DNA of 64,000 nucleotides from the NCBI GenBank assembly GCA_021234155.1, contig JAJEKV010000056.1, forward strand, positions 5,392,932 through 5,456,931. Reading direction: 5' to 3'. Both the position numbers and the translations under genes were made by a program. Shown here piece by piece: positions 1 to 11,099 of the stretch (positions within the stretch are counted from its first letter, which is position 1; each line of letters begins with the position of its first letter). Below the pieces are notes generated by a model. It had not been told where the DNA came from and made no database searches. It saw only the letters and a list, made by a program, of their open reading frames with translations. The DNA comes from Isoetes taiwanensis. Its lineage: Eukaryota; Streptophyta; Lycopodiopsida; Isoetales; Isoetaceae.

Positions 1-2040
1 CCGACGCAAACATACAATCGCCCACAAATGGACCTCCAAGATACTTGCCATGCACATACTATTGAATAACAAAAAATAACACCCAAAATAGCAACAACCA
101 ATTAAGCTCCTCTCACGTGGCAAAAAATACTGTTTTGAATACAATACCATACAACAATCATAGCCTTAACCACTGCCAAAACAACCTTCTGCAATACCAA
201 ACGAATTGGGCAAAGTATATTTAAAGCACTATAATTGCAGATTCCAACTTTGATTTAAATGATTTTACCTTAACTAGCAAGCTTTCTAATCCAAGCAATT
301 GGGATTGTTGATTCAAGCCCTGATTCGCTTTGGATTCAACATTGGAGCTTGATAATCTAGCCATGGATGTTTTTAATCCAAGCTAGGGATGCAATAACCC
401 AGCCATGGATTGATTGGACCTGGCTTGCTGGTTAAAGGGGTTCGCCTCTCTTGCTTGCCCATTTATCTCATTTATTTGAGGTATTGGTTTCTCAGGGAGG
501 TGAACCCCTTCATCACTAAAAAGATTTTACTCTATCTATGAACTTCGTGAAGTGTACTTTCTTAGAAGAAGTCATCCAAGGCTTATTGCCCATGTTTGTA
601 GGGGCATTTTGGTAATTTTGCAAACTTGCGAGGCCTATTATAGAGGTGATTATAGTTGGCCTATTATAGAGGCCCACGATTTTACATAAATAAATTGTTT
701 TTAAATTATGGATTTTTGAAATTTTCACTTGTTTTAGTGGCAAATAAGCGTCCCTAGCGACAAGCTAATCTAGCTCTCAAACTCGGTGGAGTAGTCATCC
801 AAATAAATGGTAAATGAGCACCTCTCGGTTTGGGATCCATCAGGTAGAGATTGGATGGCTCTCCAAACCGACGGCTCCATCGTCCGGACCCTCCCGCGAT
901 CCTCGGCTAAGGCTTGATTCATGGGTTCCACTCTGGTTCCATTGCTTCTTGTACCTTCTTCTTTGTTTAGCTCACCCATTCACGTTGTCCTTGGGGCCCC
1001 AAACCCTTAAGTCGATGATTCATGTCGTTTGTCGCCCTCTTGAATCCCATGAGTCTGTTGCTCCACTACCTCTTGACCTGGGAAGTAAAGAGAATGAGCA
1101 ACTTTAACATACTGCAACCAAAGAAGTGTCTGGTGCATAGTGAACGTATTTACCTGTTGAAATCTCCCTCCAAGTTCCTTGCACTAGAAAAGTCTAACCC
1201 TGTCATATGCCGATAGTCAAAACCATAGTCAACACTACGTCGATGGGGCATAAGGAAATGAAAATTCCGGGGAGGATGCCTAACTGGCGCCAGTGTAAAA
1301 GAGGCAAAGTATGCTTGCACTTGTTCTCCCTCAGTGGCAGACATGTTTTGCGAGGAAGGCGGGGAACTGTAGAGGAGCTGCAGAAACCACAAATATCATG
1401 CAAAAAAGAAACCAAAAAAAAAAACCCACCGATTTTAATACTCAAACCTGTTCTTGTTGTAACAGGTGGAGGATGGCTACCCGAAGCATCGGCACCATTG
1501 CCCCTACCTTGTGGAGTCCTTCTATTTTCTCTAAACTCGTCTCTTTCCTCTATACAACAAAACTCCATGCATAAATCCACATACCTAATTAGAGGGTAAA
1601 GCGTATATAAAATTATATTTACCTTCACTTTCGTCATCCTTCCTAGGAATGCTCTTACAATTAATTGCGGAGATAACTATCAGGATATACCACCTAGATC
1701 AAAAGAATATGAGAGAAACATTTGATAAGTATAAATGATGGAGGCAATAATAGGATGAATTGCAGATTACGTGTTCAATTACTTACAAAATATATAGGAT
1801 TAATTCGCTCATCAGTTTGCATATGCCTATCCGGGTCGGTCTGTGCACATATTTGATTGATGAGTATGCGCCTAATTTCCCTAAGCATCTTTGTCCTTAC
1901 TGAGGCCATATACAGAAACCATATAGCACAAACTAAATGCAACATGATACGACAATCTCAAACGTGCATGCAAACCATAATCATTACTTATAAACAATTT
2001 GAAACCTAATGTTCGGGCTAAATAGAATAGGCTGGATCGG
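1..2040. other. No recognisable gene
   Basis: I see no convincing gene here on either strand. Short open frames occur around 770-1,640 on both strands, but none gives a protein I recognise and they overlap one another in several frames. Small local repeats are present: AGCCATGGAT occurs twice near 359 and 402, and GGCCTATTATAGAGG occurs twice near 631 and 657. The tract is AT-rich intergenic or old repeat sequence. Confidence 0.5.
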
Positions 2041-2059
2041 TGGGATTAGGCTGGAGTAT

Positions 2060-2615
2060 GATTAGGACCCAAACACCTGGTCCTCTCCACTCATGATAGA
2101 ACTGCCCATGCCCTTGCCCTTAGCCACTTCTACCTAAAAATGACAACAAATATGGGACTAGGGCCCAAACACTTGGTCCCCTCGACTCATGGTGGAGACG
2201 ACTATGTCCTTGCAGGAGCCACCTTTACCTAAAACCCGACAATAAATGTGAACTAAGGCCGAACGGTTGGCCCCCCTCCCCCAATCGGTGGTGAAGCCGG
2301 ACTTGCCATAGCCACCTCTACCTAAGAATGCCAAGAAAAGTGGACTTGGACCCGGACACCCGGTCCCCTCCACTCGAGGTGGAGCTGGCCATGCCCTTGA
2401 ACAAGCCACTTAATAACAAGTGGAAGTGAAAGTGGAAGTGGACTTGAACCCTAGTATATGGTCCTCTCCACTCTAAGTGGAGCCAACCGTGCTTTTGAAC
2501 AAGCCATTCCTTAATCTAGGAAAAATATATGATTGAAGTAAAGTGGACTTCAAACCCGGGCACATGGTCCACTCCAGGTGGAGCCAATCTATGCCCTTGA
2601 ACAAGCCACTCCTTC
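2060..2615. repeat. Diverged tandem repeat, about six units of 90-105 bp
   Basis: Six related units start near 2,066, 2,160, 2,248, 2,347, 2,447 and 2,552. The shared core reads roughly GACCCGGACACCCGGTCC, then a CTCCACTC..GGTGGAG palindrome, then ATGCCCTTGAACAAGCCACT. The three right-hand units share the AACAAGCCA tail and the three left-hand units share a CCACYTCTACCTAA tail, so two subfamilies can be told apart. Short open frames across the array follow the repeat and are not taken as genes. Confidence 0.75.
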
Positions 2616-2989
2616 AAATTTTTTTAACCACTTAAAACTATAAAAATAAAATGCAACTATATGGATTTACCAAAAGAAGGATGTGTGTAGACAAGATCTT
2701 GCCAGGTCCAAATCAAAATAGAAGGCTGCAAAAGAAGCAACAAAGAGTTAGAAGAATAAGAACAAAGAAGAAAAAGATCGAAGAAGAAAGAACCCTTATA
2801 TTCCAAATACCAACTTTTCATTCTTATACTTAATGCTATAATTAATATCTTTCTTTAGATTCTTTCTTTTATATTCCTTATATCACCTTGCGTTCACCCC
2901 CACTATGTACCCATCAATATTGATGTCAGGAGTGATCATTTTTAGTCTATTTCACATTCCCGCTATTCAGTTCCACCGTGGTTTCTCGC

Positions 2990-3550
2990 TCATCCACCCC
3001 CTGATCCTGATGCTGACCCTCGAAAGCTTCTATATAAATATCAACAGAATGTCTAAGATTTGCAAGAAAACCTTATGAACGTTGCTAAATCCTCCTTGGA
3101 TGCTGCTGATCTCATCAAGAAGGACTAGTACACACTCCAGACCAACATTGAGTATCTTTAAAAGAGGGGGAAAAAGACTATGGAGCTGAATAGAAAGCGG
3201 TTAGAAGAATAGAATATTTGAAGTTGAATGCACAAATCTCCAAAAAAAATATCACAAAGAACAAGATGTTCATGTTGAGCTCCAGCATCAATGCAAAGAT
3301 CTTCAAACTGAATTTCAGTAGTTAATCACTTTTAGCACAGAACAATCTCTTGACCCTGCAAAAACACAGGTTCTCAATCTTGATGTTCAATTAATAGCTC
3401 AGGCTAACACTCATGCTCAACTTTAAGCTTCAATCATGGCTCTAAAAGCCTCTCATACCATTGTACATGCCCCAATCCAGGATTTAAAAGCTAAACTGAA
3501 GAAAGTAGATGCTCGACGAGCTATCTTAGAAGTCCAAGTTGCAATTTCTT
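2990..3550 (+). pseudogene. Decayed coiled-coil reading frame, unrecognised
   Basis: Translating the + strand gives coding-like, charged, helix-rich pieces broken by stops. One reads KLLYKYQQNV, stop, DLQENLMNVAKSSLDAADLI. A later piece from 3,436 reads MALKASHTIVHAPIQDLKAK and continues with KLKKVDARRAILEVQVAI. The heptad-like spacing of Leu and Ile and the many Lys and Glu suggest a coiled coil. I do not recognise the family. It runs head-on into the end of the FNR pseudogene on the other strand. Confidence 0.35.
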
Positions 3551-3559
3551 TGATGTATC

Positions 3560-4770
3560 TCAATATACTTCAACATGCCACTGCTTGTTCTTCTTCAATT
3601 TTGTTAAAATCTCATCCCAACTTTCCCCTCTCATTGGCAACTCTCTTTAGAGTGTCTTGTATCTCAAGCATCATACCTTTAAGACCACATAAGTAAATGT
3701 GGGCACCTCCATCTAACAACTTGAATACTTCAATGCTGTATTCTTCAATTTTATCTTGTACTTACGTTTTTCCACCCATTTTGTTTGTTTGTTCCCTATT
3801 GAGTGCAATATCATATCTGAAGTTATCAGGATACTGCTTTTGATATGTCTTAAATTCATCACCATAAAGAAGACTGTCAATGTTAGCAACCCTTAAGAAA
3901 AGCCAAGCAAGTCCTCCAAATTTAAAGTCGGAACATCCTCCATAAACATTCTTCTCAAATAGCCCCTATATGGAGCAATTCCTGTTCCAGTAGCTACCAT
4001 AATATGTGTTGCATTTTTATCATTTTCAGGCAACAACATAACCTTGCCAAATGGACATGTGGGTAAATGATGTCAAGTTAAATTTAGATAGTCGTTACAA
4101 TTACCTGTATACCTGTAATTTGAATGTTGTCATTAGGTTTAGAGACACAAAGAAAGTCACTACAGACATCTTTTTTGGTTGGATCCTCTTTGTCTGTCTT
4201 TGGATCCCAACCCTTCTTACACATAAACTAACTGTCCTACCATCAAAATCATCACCATATCTAGTTGAAGCAATAGAGTATAATTGAACTGCATTTGGAG
4301 TACCAGGCTTCTTAGGATTTTCACCCTTCATAAAAAACCCAGATAAATTGGATTCAGCATAGACCTAGTAGAAAAAGGCATATGGAAAAAAAAGATGATG
4401 AACCTAGAGGTATGACATCATAACTCTGTCCTTCCCAATAGGAGATGTTGCCTTCATGATCAATGACAATGCGACAAGTTTCACCAGGGGCTCTTGGACC
4501 AATAATCCTTTTCACAGATTTAATGATGGCAGTATAAGGAGTCTTCAGTTTAAACAAGTTCATAGGGGGCTCCTGAGCTATTTCAAGATCTGGTGGAGCT
4601 ATGGCAACTCTAGCTCTTATCCTGAGCCATGCTTTCGCACGCAAAGTTCTTGGCATTTCAGCAAAACCCACAAAAACTCGTCCTGTTGTTGCAAATGTGT
4701 AGACTTGAATTCATCTGCATTAGATGGCACTTTTAGACCAAGATCGTAAAGTTTAGGTATACTATCATCA
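3560..4770 (-). pseudogene. Ferredoxin-NADP+ reductase pseudogene
   Basis: Read on the - strand, this holds nearly the whole mature part of plant FNR, the plastid flavoenzyme that passes electrons from ferredoxin to NADP+. Motifs run in family order: [107 protein letters not shown] and the C-terminal QWHVEVY followed by a stop at 3,560. It is broken. There is a ~75 nt insert between YDVIP and GENP, another of ~65 nt after NDNIQITG, a frameshift after MFMEDVP, an in-frame TAA after MGGKT, and a frameshift in the last 25 residues. The C-terminal half is continuous with no intron, which suggests a retroposed copy, but the two short inserts could be intron remnants. Identity is secure; a functional product is very unlikely. 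Confidence 0.9.
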
Positions 4771-4829
4771 TAAAACTAGATAGGAGCTAAATTTTTGATT
4801 GGTAAATAGAGAAAAGGGAATGTTTCTGA

Positions 4830-5800
4830 CCTGGAAGCATGGTGCCGCTCGACTCTTGCGCATCATAGCTAAAAAATGCAGATTCGGCAGAGGAATGGCC
4901 CTTTTGTGATTTCTTGGCCCTTATTTTCTTGTACTATAACTTCCTAGATGTCGTCATCATGACGATGAAATGCGCCACTGTTATAACCACAGATACCAGG
5001 ATTTAAGGAATTTACAGAGCCCAAGAAGGAGATTTTAGAGACTTTGCATCCAAATCTGATCCTAGGGAATCAAACTTAACAGCATAGTTATAAAAATAAT
5101 CTATGACCTGATCCCGGGAGGCACATTCAGGAGTCTTCTAAGGCCGAGGAAAGTCGGGAGCTTGGTAAAGCAAGGCTAGGGTGCGGCTTGGTTGTGGAAA
5201 ATGTTTGGACGCCAAACTCCTCCGATCTCGTCTTGGGCTTCCAAAACCAGAACTTTGGATCTAAACCATGGCCAAGCAGATGCTTGCAAAGCGCACAAAG
5301 CCACTCATTCCTACTCGGCGATGCAAATTTTTTGGCCCCATAATAGCTTCGAGCTCTAGAGTGGACCAGGGTAACTGGCGAGGCGGATAAATCACTCACC
5401 TAATCACAACGCCGCGAGATCGCCCGGTTTACATGGAACAATGGGTTTGGGCGGTCACTAGCATATCCTAGGTATATTCTAGCATATACTTAGCATATGC
5501 TACAAACCCACATAAGCGAGAGTTTGCCACCCCTAAGGGCAACCCAAAAATGAAATCTACCTTAAACCGTTAAACCCATTCAATTTAAAAACCATGCTGT
5601 ACTAACCTTAAAAAGAGTGCTTGCAAGTCAATCAAGGTCCCTAGCCGAAGATCGCCCAAAATGGAAAGAGAAGGAAGCTTAGGAAGGCCCCTTAAAAGTG
5701 ACAGCGGGATTTGTAAAAGGTCACCGATTATGCTGTGCGGCGGTGTCGTTTCAAAAAAAATATATATACGGTTTAGCGCCGCATGCAATGTGCACGCGAC
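4830..5800. other. No recognisable gene
   Basis: The stretch upstream of the FNR copy holds short open frames (5,127-5,399 and 5,585-5,788, both -) with no recognisable family and no splice pattern. A small cluster of GCATAT-type words lies at 5,460-5,510. I see no promoter, RNA gene or element end that I could defend. Confidence 0.4.
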
Positions 5801-5965
5801 TTATTTTGTTATAGCAACGTCTGGCACTTTTTAATTTTTTAGGTGCCTTTTTTTTATCTGATGGTCATGAAATTTTGTCCCTAAGCTAATTTTTGGACAT
5901 TCCGAGCCATGTCTGCGATCAAAATCACATTTTGGATTTAGTAATCTTCTATTATTTACGGATGG

Positions 5966-6265
5966 CGGGATGTTTGAGCACGGGTGGCATGTTTGAGCCA
6001 CGTGTCATATTTGATTCTGGGTGACATGTTTGAGCCTAGGTGGGATGTTTGAGCCTAGGGGCAATGCTTGAGCCTAGGTGGCATGTTTGAGTCTAGGGCA
6101 TGTTCGATCCTATGGGCAATGCTTGAGCTGATGGCATGTTTCTGTCACGTGTCATGTTTGAGCATAGTCACATGTTTGAGCCTATGTGGCAACTTTGCCC
6201 CTAGGGCATATTTGATCCCAGGACATGTTCGACCCTAGGGCACGTTTGAACCCAGGCATGTTCGA
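5966..6265 (+). repeat. Minisatellite block 1, unit about 18-21 bp
   Basis: A degenerate tandem array of the unit GGCATGTTTGAGCCTAGGT. Variants include GGGCAATGCTTGAGC, GGGCATGTTCGATCCTA and CACGTGTCATATTTGA. The variants follow in an order that returns in block 2, so the two blocks descend from one longer array or a segmental duplication. There is no coding reading. Confidence 0.85.
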
Positions 6266-6269
6266 GCCA

Positions 6270-6819
6270 AATGATGCAATATTAATTTTAACACAATTCT
6301 TGATGTTCCTATTTTTACTCACGTTTCCGTCTTGATCTTGCAGTTGCTTCCACAACTGAAAGATGATGGACACCGAGTCTTTTTGTTCTCTCAAATGACA
6401 AATATGCATGACATTATAGAGGACTTTTTATTCTTCAAGGTTGATTCCCTAGATGGCAGGATATGTTTGCATAAATTTCATTTCCAGCTTTTCTTTTAAC
6501 CAGTCTTAGGCTTATCCTATTTTTACTCTTGAAGTATTTTGATTAGCAGAATTGATGGAAATACAAGTTCGCTTAAAAAGGTAAAATTGATCGAGGATTT
6601 TAACCATCCTGGCAGTTCCATGTTCATCTTCTTAATTTCCACTAGGGCTGGAGGTCTAGGCATTAACTTGGTAAGTGCCGCCCTCATTCCCTGAGCAAAA
6701 AAAAAAAAAAAAGGGGGGAATAAAAAAGGGATGTTGGGCAAGGTCCGATGTATATGTAATTTTACATTAGCTTGTCATTGCGAACACTTTGTCATCATTT
6801 ATGATATGCCAGTTTATGG
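6270..6819. other. Unique spacer between two minisatellite blocks
   Basis: About 550 bp of non-repeated AT-rich sequence separates the two minisatellite blocks. It contains a 15-17 nt poly-A run followed by GGGGGG near 6,700. I see no gene in it. Confidence 0.4.
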
Positions 6820-7106
6820 TAGCTGGCATGTTTGAGCCTAGATGGCATGTTTGAACCTGTGTGGCATATTTGAGCCTAGGGCATGTTAGACCCTAGGGGC
6901 AATGCTTGAGTAGGTGGCATGTTAGAGCCTAGGGCATGTTCGATAGGCTAGCGGCAATGCTTGACTGGTGGCATGTTTGTGCCACGTGTCATATTTGAGC
7001 AGTGCATGTTTGAGCCTATGTGGCATGTTTGAGCCTATGGTATGTTTGATCCTAGGGCATGTTCAACCCTAGTGGCATGTTCAACCCTAGGTGGCACATG
7101 TTTAAG
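6820..7106 (+). repeat. Minisatellite block 2, unit about 18-21 bp
   Basis: The same unit as block 1. The succession GCAATGCTTGAG, GGCATGTT, GGGCATGTTCGAT, GCAATGCTTGA, GTGCCACGTGTCATATTTGA, CATGTTTGAGCCTATGTGGC parallels block 1 at an offset of about 830 bp. This is evidence for a higher-order copy and not independent short expansions. Confidence 0.85.
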
Positions 7107-7110
7107 CCAA

Positions 7111-7130
7111 GGAAGGAAGGAAGGAAGGAA
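7111..7130 (+). repeat. (GGAA)5 microsatellite
   Basis: Five perfect GGAA units sit directly after the second minisatellite block. Confidence 0.9.
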
Positions 7131-7389
7131 GAAACTTTTAATGTCCACGGAACCCAATCGGGTTATGGGACCACAAGTACAAAAGCAGGGACCCGAAGTC
7201 CCTAACGAACAAGGGGCCGAAGCCTACAGGGACAAACCATAATCACCATGGCCCGGATTAAAAACCACACAGGAAAAAGCATTTGCGGGGATGACTACGC
7301 ATCAAAAATCCATGCTATTGCAAAAGCAATAAGCATACCTCCAAGAAACAAGACTTCACCGAACGCAAAGTAACCTCTTCACTGGCCCG

Positions 7390-7690
7390 GGTCTTTGGAA
7401 AACGAAGCGCCCTTAACGCCAATCGCCCTTGAAGCCTTGAGGGAAGGCGGGTGGCTTCGAGGGAAATCGCCCAGTGGAGGTGCCTCCTCACTAAAGCGCT
7501 CCACCGATCCAGGCATGCTCGAGGCACCTGCCTTTCGAGGCACGCTCTCACATCACCGGCGCCACCCATCTTTGCACCTCCCGAGCGCCATCCATCACTA
7601 CGCCTTGAGACAACCACTTCGGAGGCGGCCGGCCGAGGTGGCGCTTCGAGTGGCCCCGCCAGGCGGCCCTTCGAAAAAAGAAAGGTAGCT
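7390..7690. other. GC-rich island without a recognisable gene
   Basis: About 300 bp are clearly richer in G and C than the surroundings, with many CG dinucleotides. Open frames overlap in several frames on both strands, as expected when stop codons are rare by composition. None resembles a known family. It could be a fragment of a GC-rich element. Confidence 0.4.
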
Positions 7691-7737
7691 ACAAATCAAG
7701 GGATAATGCTAGGTGGCATGTTTGCAACTTGGTTTTT

Positions 7738-7910
7738 GATTTGACTAAAATGATTGAAAGTACATGCAAAAAAAGTTTGATGGAGATGAACCTTCTTTTT
7801 ATAAACCTTCTTCTAGCAATCAACTGACGTCATGTCTAGCCACCGGTGTTTAGTCTTATGATCTAGTCGGCTAATAACAATTACGTAGTGGAGCTAGTTT
7901 TGCATCTCTA
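7738..7910 (+). repeat. Direct repeat, copy 1
   Basis: About 170 bp repeated at 8,082-8,250. Shared words include AGTACATGCAA, TTGATGGAGATGAAC, TTCTTTTTATAAACCTTCTT and GACTGACGTCATG (here AACTGACGTCATG). Substitutions and short indels separate the copies. Confidence 0.8.
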
Positions 7911-8081
7911 TAATAATTTATCTTCATTATTGCGGTCCTACTACTTCTATTCTCGGTTTAGTGGATACCAAGTCTAATGTCTAGTTAAGGTCAACTAGGG
8001 AGAGCAATTTTCACAATAACACAAATGTTTGGGTTCATTCCGAGTAGGCGATGTAACAAACTTGCAATTTGTTTTTTAAGC

Positions 8082-8250
8082 TCGACTACAATGATTGGAA
8101 GTACATGCAAGAAAGACTTGATGGAGATGAACATTCTTTTTATAAACCTTCTTCAAGCAACCGACTGACGTCATGAGCCACCAGTGCTCAGCCCCGTGCT
8201 CCAGTCAGGTGATAGCAAATCTGTAGTGGACCTAACTTTTGCTTCTCCAT
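8082..8250 (+). repeat. Direct repeat, copy 2
   Basis: Second copy of the repeat at 7,738-7,910, offset by about 344 bp. It leads directly into the ~1.1 kb array unit that begins near 8,262, so it may be a degenerate edge of that array. Confidence 0.8.
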
Positions 8251-8261
8251 AACAGCACCCT

Positions 8262-9197
8262 GAGGGTGCTCATTAGCGTACCATAGCTTCCCAGAAGGCG
8301 CTGCCAGAAGAGGATGCCTCGGGAACCTTTTTGGAGCCCAAATCCTGGGGTCTGGACTCTCCCCTCTAGTAGGGTGATTGTGCAAGGTCCAAGTCTTGTT
8401 TGAATTGGGGAAGACTGCCAACTTGGCTGTCCAACAACAGGCTGCCCAGACCGTTCTAATGCTAACTCTTTGATCTAAGCCTTATCCGAAAATTCGGAAA
8501 AATAAATTGTATAATAGTGATGACTTAGGAAGCCAGTTGACAAAAATCAGAATTTAATTTCATACTATGCATTAATTATGAATTTATGAATGTCTTACTC
8601 TTTGCAAAAGCGACCTGGACTTCCAATTGCCCGCGTCGAGGAGGACACATCAAACTCCATTACATTAGTTCCCCTTGATTTGTGTTCTCAAGCTGCGGCT
8701 TTTCGACCCACGTCCCAAATGTACAAGACCAAAACTTCGCCGCCAAAATATAAATCCTTTAAGAACCGATCTTGTTTGACTTGAGAAGGTCGAATGCCCA
8801 ACAACAGGTTGTCCGAACCGTTCTAATGCTAACTCTTTGATCTAAATCTTGTCCGAAAATTTGAAAAACTGGCATGTATGCTGGTGATGACTTAAGAAGC
8901 AAGCTGAAAAAAAAACCAAAATTTAATTTCTTACTATGCATTAATTACAAATTTATGAATATCTTGCTACTGTGGAAGCGGCGCCCTCGATTTCTAATTG
9001 CCACATCGGGAGAAAGACAAATCCAAACTCCATTCTGACAGTTTTCCTAGCTTCAAATTCCAACTGCAACTTTTTGGCCAGTCCCAAGTGCAAAAGACCA
9101 ACACTAGGATCCCAAAATGCAAACGCTTCAAGAACCTGGCAACTCATAGGGTTTACGTTTCAGACGCCCTATCCTTATCAGATTCGACTAGGACCTT
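8262..9197 (+). repeat. ~1.1 kb tandem repeat, unit A, left part
   Basis: The first recognisable unit of a ~1.1 kb repeat. It runs from GGGTGCTCATTAGCGTA to GATTCGACTAGGACCTT, where the LTR retrotransposon interrupts it; the unit resumes at 14,257. An internal duplication makes it longer than its relatives: 8,397-8,766 and 8,767-9,138 both carry CCGTTCTAATGCTAACTC, TTTGATCTAA and ACTATGCATTAATTA. No conserved reading frame is shared by the copies, so I take it as non-coding. Confidence 0.85.
9193..9197 (+). repeat. Target site duplication, left (ACCTT)
   Basis: ACCTT lies immediately before the 5' LTR and recurs immediately after the 3' LTR at 14,252-14,256. Five base pairs is the usual duplication made by LTR retrotransposon integrases. 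The related unit at 17,101 reads GACTAGGACCTTGCTTCGTG, which shows the uninterrupted site. Confidence 0.9.
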
Positions 9198-10965
9198 TGT
9201 CGTCTGCCAAATCGAGGCAAAAATCTGCAAAAAGCATATTAATAAGAATATAGCTCGGGGAATCATGCTAGCTTAGCAAAGAAAGCTAAGCAAATATGAA
9301 AAGGGGAAGCAAGTAGCCGAGAGATGTGCTGCGAGAAGAATTACCCATGAGAAAGATATGGGAAGGAATGATATGGCAACAGGGTTGTCGGGAGAAGAGT
9401 CCCATAGAAGAAAAAATACCTATGGTGGTAAATGGAGATAACGTGGCAGAATAAAGGCCTCAAAGAAAAGGGGTCAAGTCCACGAGAATTTAAGGAAAAA
9501 CCTTTGGAAGAACCATGGAAGTAGAGATAACCATGGAAGAAGGGGAGAGGATTCTTGTAGCCAGGTATGGGCAAGGTCGAGGAAGAAAATTAAAATCGAA
9601 AAGGAGAAAGAAGGCTGCAAGGGGCCAAAGAGAGAGCACTGATAAAGGGAAAAATGAAAGAAGTCACAGGTTCAAAGGGAATTTAGTGCTTGAAGAAAGC
9701 CCAGGAATTGAAGTTATGGCCGGAGACAACAACGGTCTATAGGTAAAGAACATTGAATGAAGAAACTCTGGGGAGCATATTCATAATGAGGCAAGTTGAA
9801 GTTGAAGGGAAAACCATTGGAAAATTAAAAGAAAACCAAAAGAACAAGATTTGTTAACAAATGTTAACAAAGGGCAACAAATGTGGACGAACGGAAGGGC
9901 GCGACTTGAGAAGCGGGCCGATTTTGGCCGAGCCAATTAAGGAAAGAGGGAGGATTGTTACGCAATAGCTTGCGAGAAAAGGGAAGCTGGATCAAATCGG
10001 GTTCAAAGAGATCGACATCGGAGAAAACTCGGAAAGAAGTAGCGGATCCATCTTGAATCGAATCGGCCGAGGCGGGACTTTAACAGAGAAGTACGTAGAT
10101 CGAATTAGAGAAATAATGCGAGAAAGGAACTTGGGCATCAAGCGGAATCCGCGGATGAAGCGGTTGAGTTGTTCTTTGGCGGCGGATTTGACCAAATCAA
10201 TGAAGGATAGGGAAACCCAATTGTGATTAAAGGTCGCAAGCAAGCATGCATGTAACAGGCCGGTTAAGGGGATCTAAAATTTGCCGGGAATTTATGCGGC
10301 TTGTATTGGCCCGAATAGGTAAATCAAAAGGCCATTCGGGATCAAAGAGTCGTAAGACAACCAAGGCGTAAACCCAAAAAAGAGGGATTTGGAGGCGGTA
10401 GGAAGAGGAAAATCGAAGCCATCGATTGCAAGATTTGATTCCAAAGACAAAAACCGATCTTTGTTATAAAAGCGAAACCCGAGAGGAGAAGAAAATCTGA
10501 AGAAAGGGATACTGCGGAATTGAGAAGGAAAGCGGGGCTTCCAACATTGAATTGTTAGACCTTGCAACCATGGCAAAGTTGCAAAAATCCGCCTATGGGG
10601 AGGGTACCTCGACCCATGCCTCTCAAGAAGAATGAGGCGTAGGAGAAATGATGATGTGGCATGTCAATTGGCATATTTGATGACATGGCGATCAATGATG
10701 CGATAATGATGCGAAAGAGGTGCCCGAGGGCGATCCGCCTAGGTGGCAAATCTGAAAATTCAAAGGGTATACACCATTGAAGGGGGTGTGATGATGTGGT
10801 AGTGATGTGGCGATGACGTGGCAGGGGACTATAAATATGTAACCACGGTTGGGGTTTTTCCAACTATAACGATATGCAATAAAGTTGGATTCTTCGTTCT
10901 AGTTTCCTTGGGTGTTCTCTTTCACAGCGCTACACTTCTCTCGGGTCGCGAGCTAGGGCTCGACA
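9198..10965 (+). repeat. 5' LTR
   Basis: It starts TGTCGTCTGCC and ends GGGCTCGACA. It aligns along its length with 12,537-14,251. A promoter-like end is present: repeated GATGATGTGG and GACGTGGCA words, TATAAAT at 10,830-10,836 and AATAAA at 10,878-10,883, as expected for the U3/R region. Long - strand frames inside it (for example 10,555-10,863) are also found broken in the other LTR, so they are not genes. Confidence 0.9.
10830..10836 (+). promoter_or_regulatory. TATA box of the 5' LTR
   Basis: TATAAAT follows a run of GATG/ACGTGGC words and precedes AATAAA by about 42 bp, a usual layout for the U3-R junction of a plant LTR. The matching position of the 3' LTR reads TACAAAT. Confidence 0.65.
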
Positions 10966-10968
10966 TAT

Positions 10969-10993
10969 TTGGGGTGCACTGGCTGGGAAATCA
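10969..10993 (+). other. Candidate primer-binding site
   Basis: Starting 3 bp after the LTR end, the sequence TTGGGGTGCACTGGCTGGGA resembles the TGGCGCCGTTGCCGGGGA type of plant Ty3/gypsy primer site, which pairs with the 3' end of a tRNA. Position and pattern fit; several mismatches make the tRNA assignment uncertain. Confidence 0.45.
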
Positions 10994-11099
10994 ATCGTGG
11001 TGCTCGTGGAAGGAGATCTGTCCAAGAAAGCCGACAACATTAGATAGAGAAGAGGAGCCAAGCCACGGTAAAAAGAAAACCGGGCCAACTCCCTCCATC

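Noticed and set aside
1203-1637. 144-codon - frame and overlapping + frames
   Set aside because: Both strands are open over the same bases, the products look random, and no domain or splice signal supports either.
5966-7106. CRISPR-like short repeats
   Set aside because: Units abut without unique spacers, vary in length and sequence, and lie in a plant genome. This is a minisatellite.
7395-7744. Overlapping ~97-codon frames in the GC-rich patch
   Set aside because: Several frames on both strands are open at once because stops are rare in GC-rich sequence. No family similarity is seen.
8972-9276. Two overlapping ~92-codon + frames
   Set aside because: They lie in repeat unit A and cross its junction with the LTR element. 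Units B-D do not keep the frame.
10292-10863. Long - strand frames inside the 5' LTR
   Set aside because: The matching part of the 3' LTR has these frames broken, and LTRs do not code here. They are chance frames.
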